A stretch of DNA of 6,703 nucleotides. Source: DASXTB01 sp036505615. GTDB lineage: Bacteria; Acidobacteriota; UBA6911; JACQSX01. Made by a program: the position numbers and the translations under genes. The notes beneath the pieces are model-generated. The model made no database searches and was not told the DNA's origin. It saw only the letters and a program-made list of their open reading frames with translations. Every line of letters begins with the position of its first letter. Position 1 is the stretch's first letter. The DNA is taken from NCBI GenBank assembly GCA_036505615.1, contig DASXTB010000447.1, positions 1 to 6,703 on the forward strand, written 5' to 3'. Of the stretch, positions 5,390-6,703 are shown one piece after another.

Positions 5390-6687
5390 TGCCACTCACC
5401 GAACAGACACCAGAGATCAGAGATCGAGGATCATCCCCATTTGCGTCCTCAGATGTCGCTTCGTCCACTTTGGCAGGCTGCAGCTTAGGCGCACGCCGCT
5501 CATCAGTCCCCCAGCCTCAGCCGCTTCGGGTGGCCCTTCTCACTGGCGGTGGAGACAAGCCCTACGCTCTGGGAATGGCAGCTGCGCTCACGTCAAAAGG
5601 CATTTCCGTTGATTTCATCGGCAGCGACGATTTGAACGTGCCAGAGCTAGTAACAAATCGTCGAGTGAACTTTCTTAATCTGCGAGGAGACCAGAACCCG
5701 AACGCCAGACCGATCCGAAAGATGGCCAGAGTGCTGACGTACTACTGGCGCCTCATCAGTTACAGCGCCAGAGCGAAGCCGAAGATTTTTCACATTCTCT
5801 GGAACAATAAGTTCCAGTTCTTTGATCGCACGCTCTTGATGCTTTATTACAAGCTGGTTGGCAAACGCGTGGTCTTCACCGCCCACAACGTGAACGCGGG
5901 CAGGCGGGATCACAACGATTCGTGGCTCAATCGGCTTTCACTAAAGGTTCAGTATTCATTTAGCGACCATATTTTCGTTCACACCGACGGGATGAAACGC
6001 GAGCTAATAGCGGACTTTCGGATTCCGGAAGAAAACGTAAGTGTTATCCCATTCGGGATTAACAACACAATTCCGAACACCAGCCTCTCGATTGCAGAGG
6101 CGAAACAGCAATTGGGCGTGAGCAGCAGTGATAAGACAATGCTGTTTTTTGGAAATATCGCGCCTTATAAAGGACTCGAATACTTGATCGCGGCCTTTAC
6201 CGAACTGCTAAAGAAAGATCGTAGTTATCGTCTGCTGATTGTGGGAAACCCGAAGGGGCCGGCGAGTTACTGGAACGAAATTGGGCGGACCATTGTCAAT
6301 AGTGACATTGCTGGTCGCGTCATCGAGAAAATCGAGTATGTCCCTGACGAGGCGACGGAGCTATATTTCAAGGCGGCCGACGTTTTGATTCTGCCATATA
6401 CCCGCGTGTTTCAAAGCGGGGTGCTATTCCTCGGGTATAATTTTGGACTACCCGCCATCGCCGCCGATGTGGGGAGCTTGAAGAACGAAATCGTTGAAGG
6501 CAAGACAGGTTTGGTGTTCAGATCGCAGGATCCATCAGACCTGGCGAGCAAGGTTGAAGAGTACTTTAAGAGTGAGCTATTCAGCAATCTGGAAAATACG
6601 CGGTCTCAAATCAAAGAGTATGCAAATGAGCGATACTCTTGGAGCAGGGTGGCCACAATAACCGCGCTTGTTTATGCTAGTTTCTAG
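5386..6687 (+). CDS. GT4 family glycosyltransferase
   Basis: This is a 433-residue GT-B-fold enzyme. The N-terminal acceptor domain begins at PLRVALLTGGGDKPYALGMAAAL (46-68) and includes FHILWNNKFQFFD (135-147) and VVFTAHNVNAG (162-172), the conserved HN motif. The donor domain has MLFFGNIAPYKGLEYLIAAF (252-271), LLIVGNP (283-289) and ADVLILPYTRVFQSGVLFLG (331-350), followed by GLPAIAADVGSLKNEIVEGKTGLVF (354-378). The donor-site region carries QSGVL in place of the first Glu of the EX7E motif, as in a known subgroup of GT4 enzymes. It should use a nucleotide-activated sugar on a lipid-linked acceptor; specificity is unknown. ATG 5386 overlaps the GT9 stop (ATGA), and a second ATG follows at once. 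This start gives a Ser/Pro/Arg-rich tail of about 45 residues before the fold. A GTG at 5530 would remove it but trims the first strand. The stop (TAG 6685-6687) is 16 nt from the window end, with no terminator in view. Confidence 0.88.
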   Translation: MMPLTEQTPEIRDRGSSPFASSDVASSTLAGCSLGARRSSVPQPQPLRVALLTGGGDKPYALGMAAALTSKGISVDFIGSDDLNVPELVTNRRVNFLNLRGDQNPNARPIRKMARVLTYYWRLISYSARAKPKIFHILWNNKFQFFDRTLLMLYYKLVGKRVVFTAHNVNAGRRDHNDSWLNRLSLKVQYSFSDHIFVHTDGMKRELIADFRIPEENVSVIPFGINNTIPNTSLSIAEAKQQLGVSSSDKTMLFFGNIAPYKGLEYLIAAFTELLKKDRSYRLLIVGNPKGPASYWNEIGRTIVNSDIAGRVIEKIEYVPDEATELYFKAADVLILPYTRVFQSGVLFLGYNFGLPAIAADVGSLKNEIVEGKTGLVFRSQDPSDLASKVEEYFKSELFSNLENTRSQIKEYANERYSWSRVATITALVYASF

Positions 6688-6703
6688 TCTTCTCGCTAAT
6701 TTT

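Overview
The window is a stretch of a bacterial surface-polysaccharide locus (exopolysaccharide, capsule, O-antigen or lipopolysaccharide type). All supported genes are on the + strand. Base composition is moderate, slightly above half G+C by eye. Genes are tightly packed, most starts lack a strong Shine-Dalgarno (SD) sequence, and there is a heptosyltransferase-type GT9 enzyme. This fits a Gram-negative bacterium of the kind that carries asparagine-synthase-rich glycan clusters, such as an Acidobacteriota- or Verrucomicrobiota-like organism. The phylum is a guess; no marker gene is present.

Layout. Bases 1-299 are the C-terminal end of an asparagine synthetase (AsnB) whose start lies outside. 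A GNAT/FemAB-like acyltransferase follows after 9 nt (309-1295), and its last four codons and stop lie inside a tRNA-Thr(CGU)-like gene (1281-1352). A GT8-like glycosyltransferase comes next (1402-2454), followed immediately by what reads as a second, badly decayed copy of the same tRNA (about 2456-2511). A second, full-length asparagine-synthase-like protein (2570-4396) has Pro where the catalytic Cys of the glutaminase domain should be. After a 93-nt leader with a possible 16-codon upstream ORF and a small hairpin come a GT9 glycosyltransferase (4490-5389) and, overlapping it by ATGA, a GT4 glycosyltransferase (5386-6687).

How it fits together (inference). Three glycosyltransferases of different families (GT8, GT9, GT4) would add successive sugars to a repeat unit or oligosaccharide. 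The acyltransferase would decorate a sugar or amino group, and the two AsnB-like enzymes would form amides, for example on uronic acids or another carboxylated component. No flippase, polymerase, transporter or regulator is in view, so the window is an internal piece of a larger cluster.

The least ordinary part is 1281-2511. The GT8 gene is bracketed by two same-orientation tRNA-Thr-like sequences, one slightly defective and one decayed, with the upstream gene reading into the first. This looks like a gene inserted at, or carried between, tRNA copies, although no integrase is visible. The second point of interest is the AsnB paralogue with a dead glutaminase domain but an intact ATP-binding loop. 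I saw no CRISPR array, insertion sequence, convincing promoter or strong intrinsic terminator.
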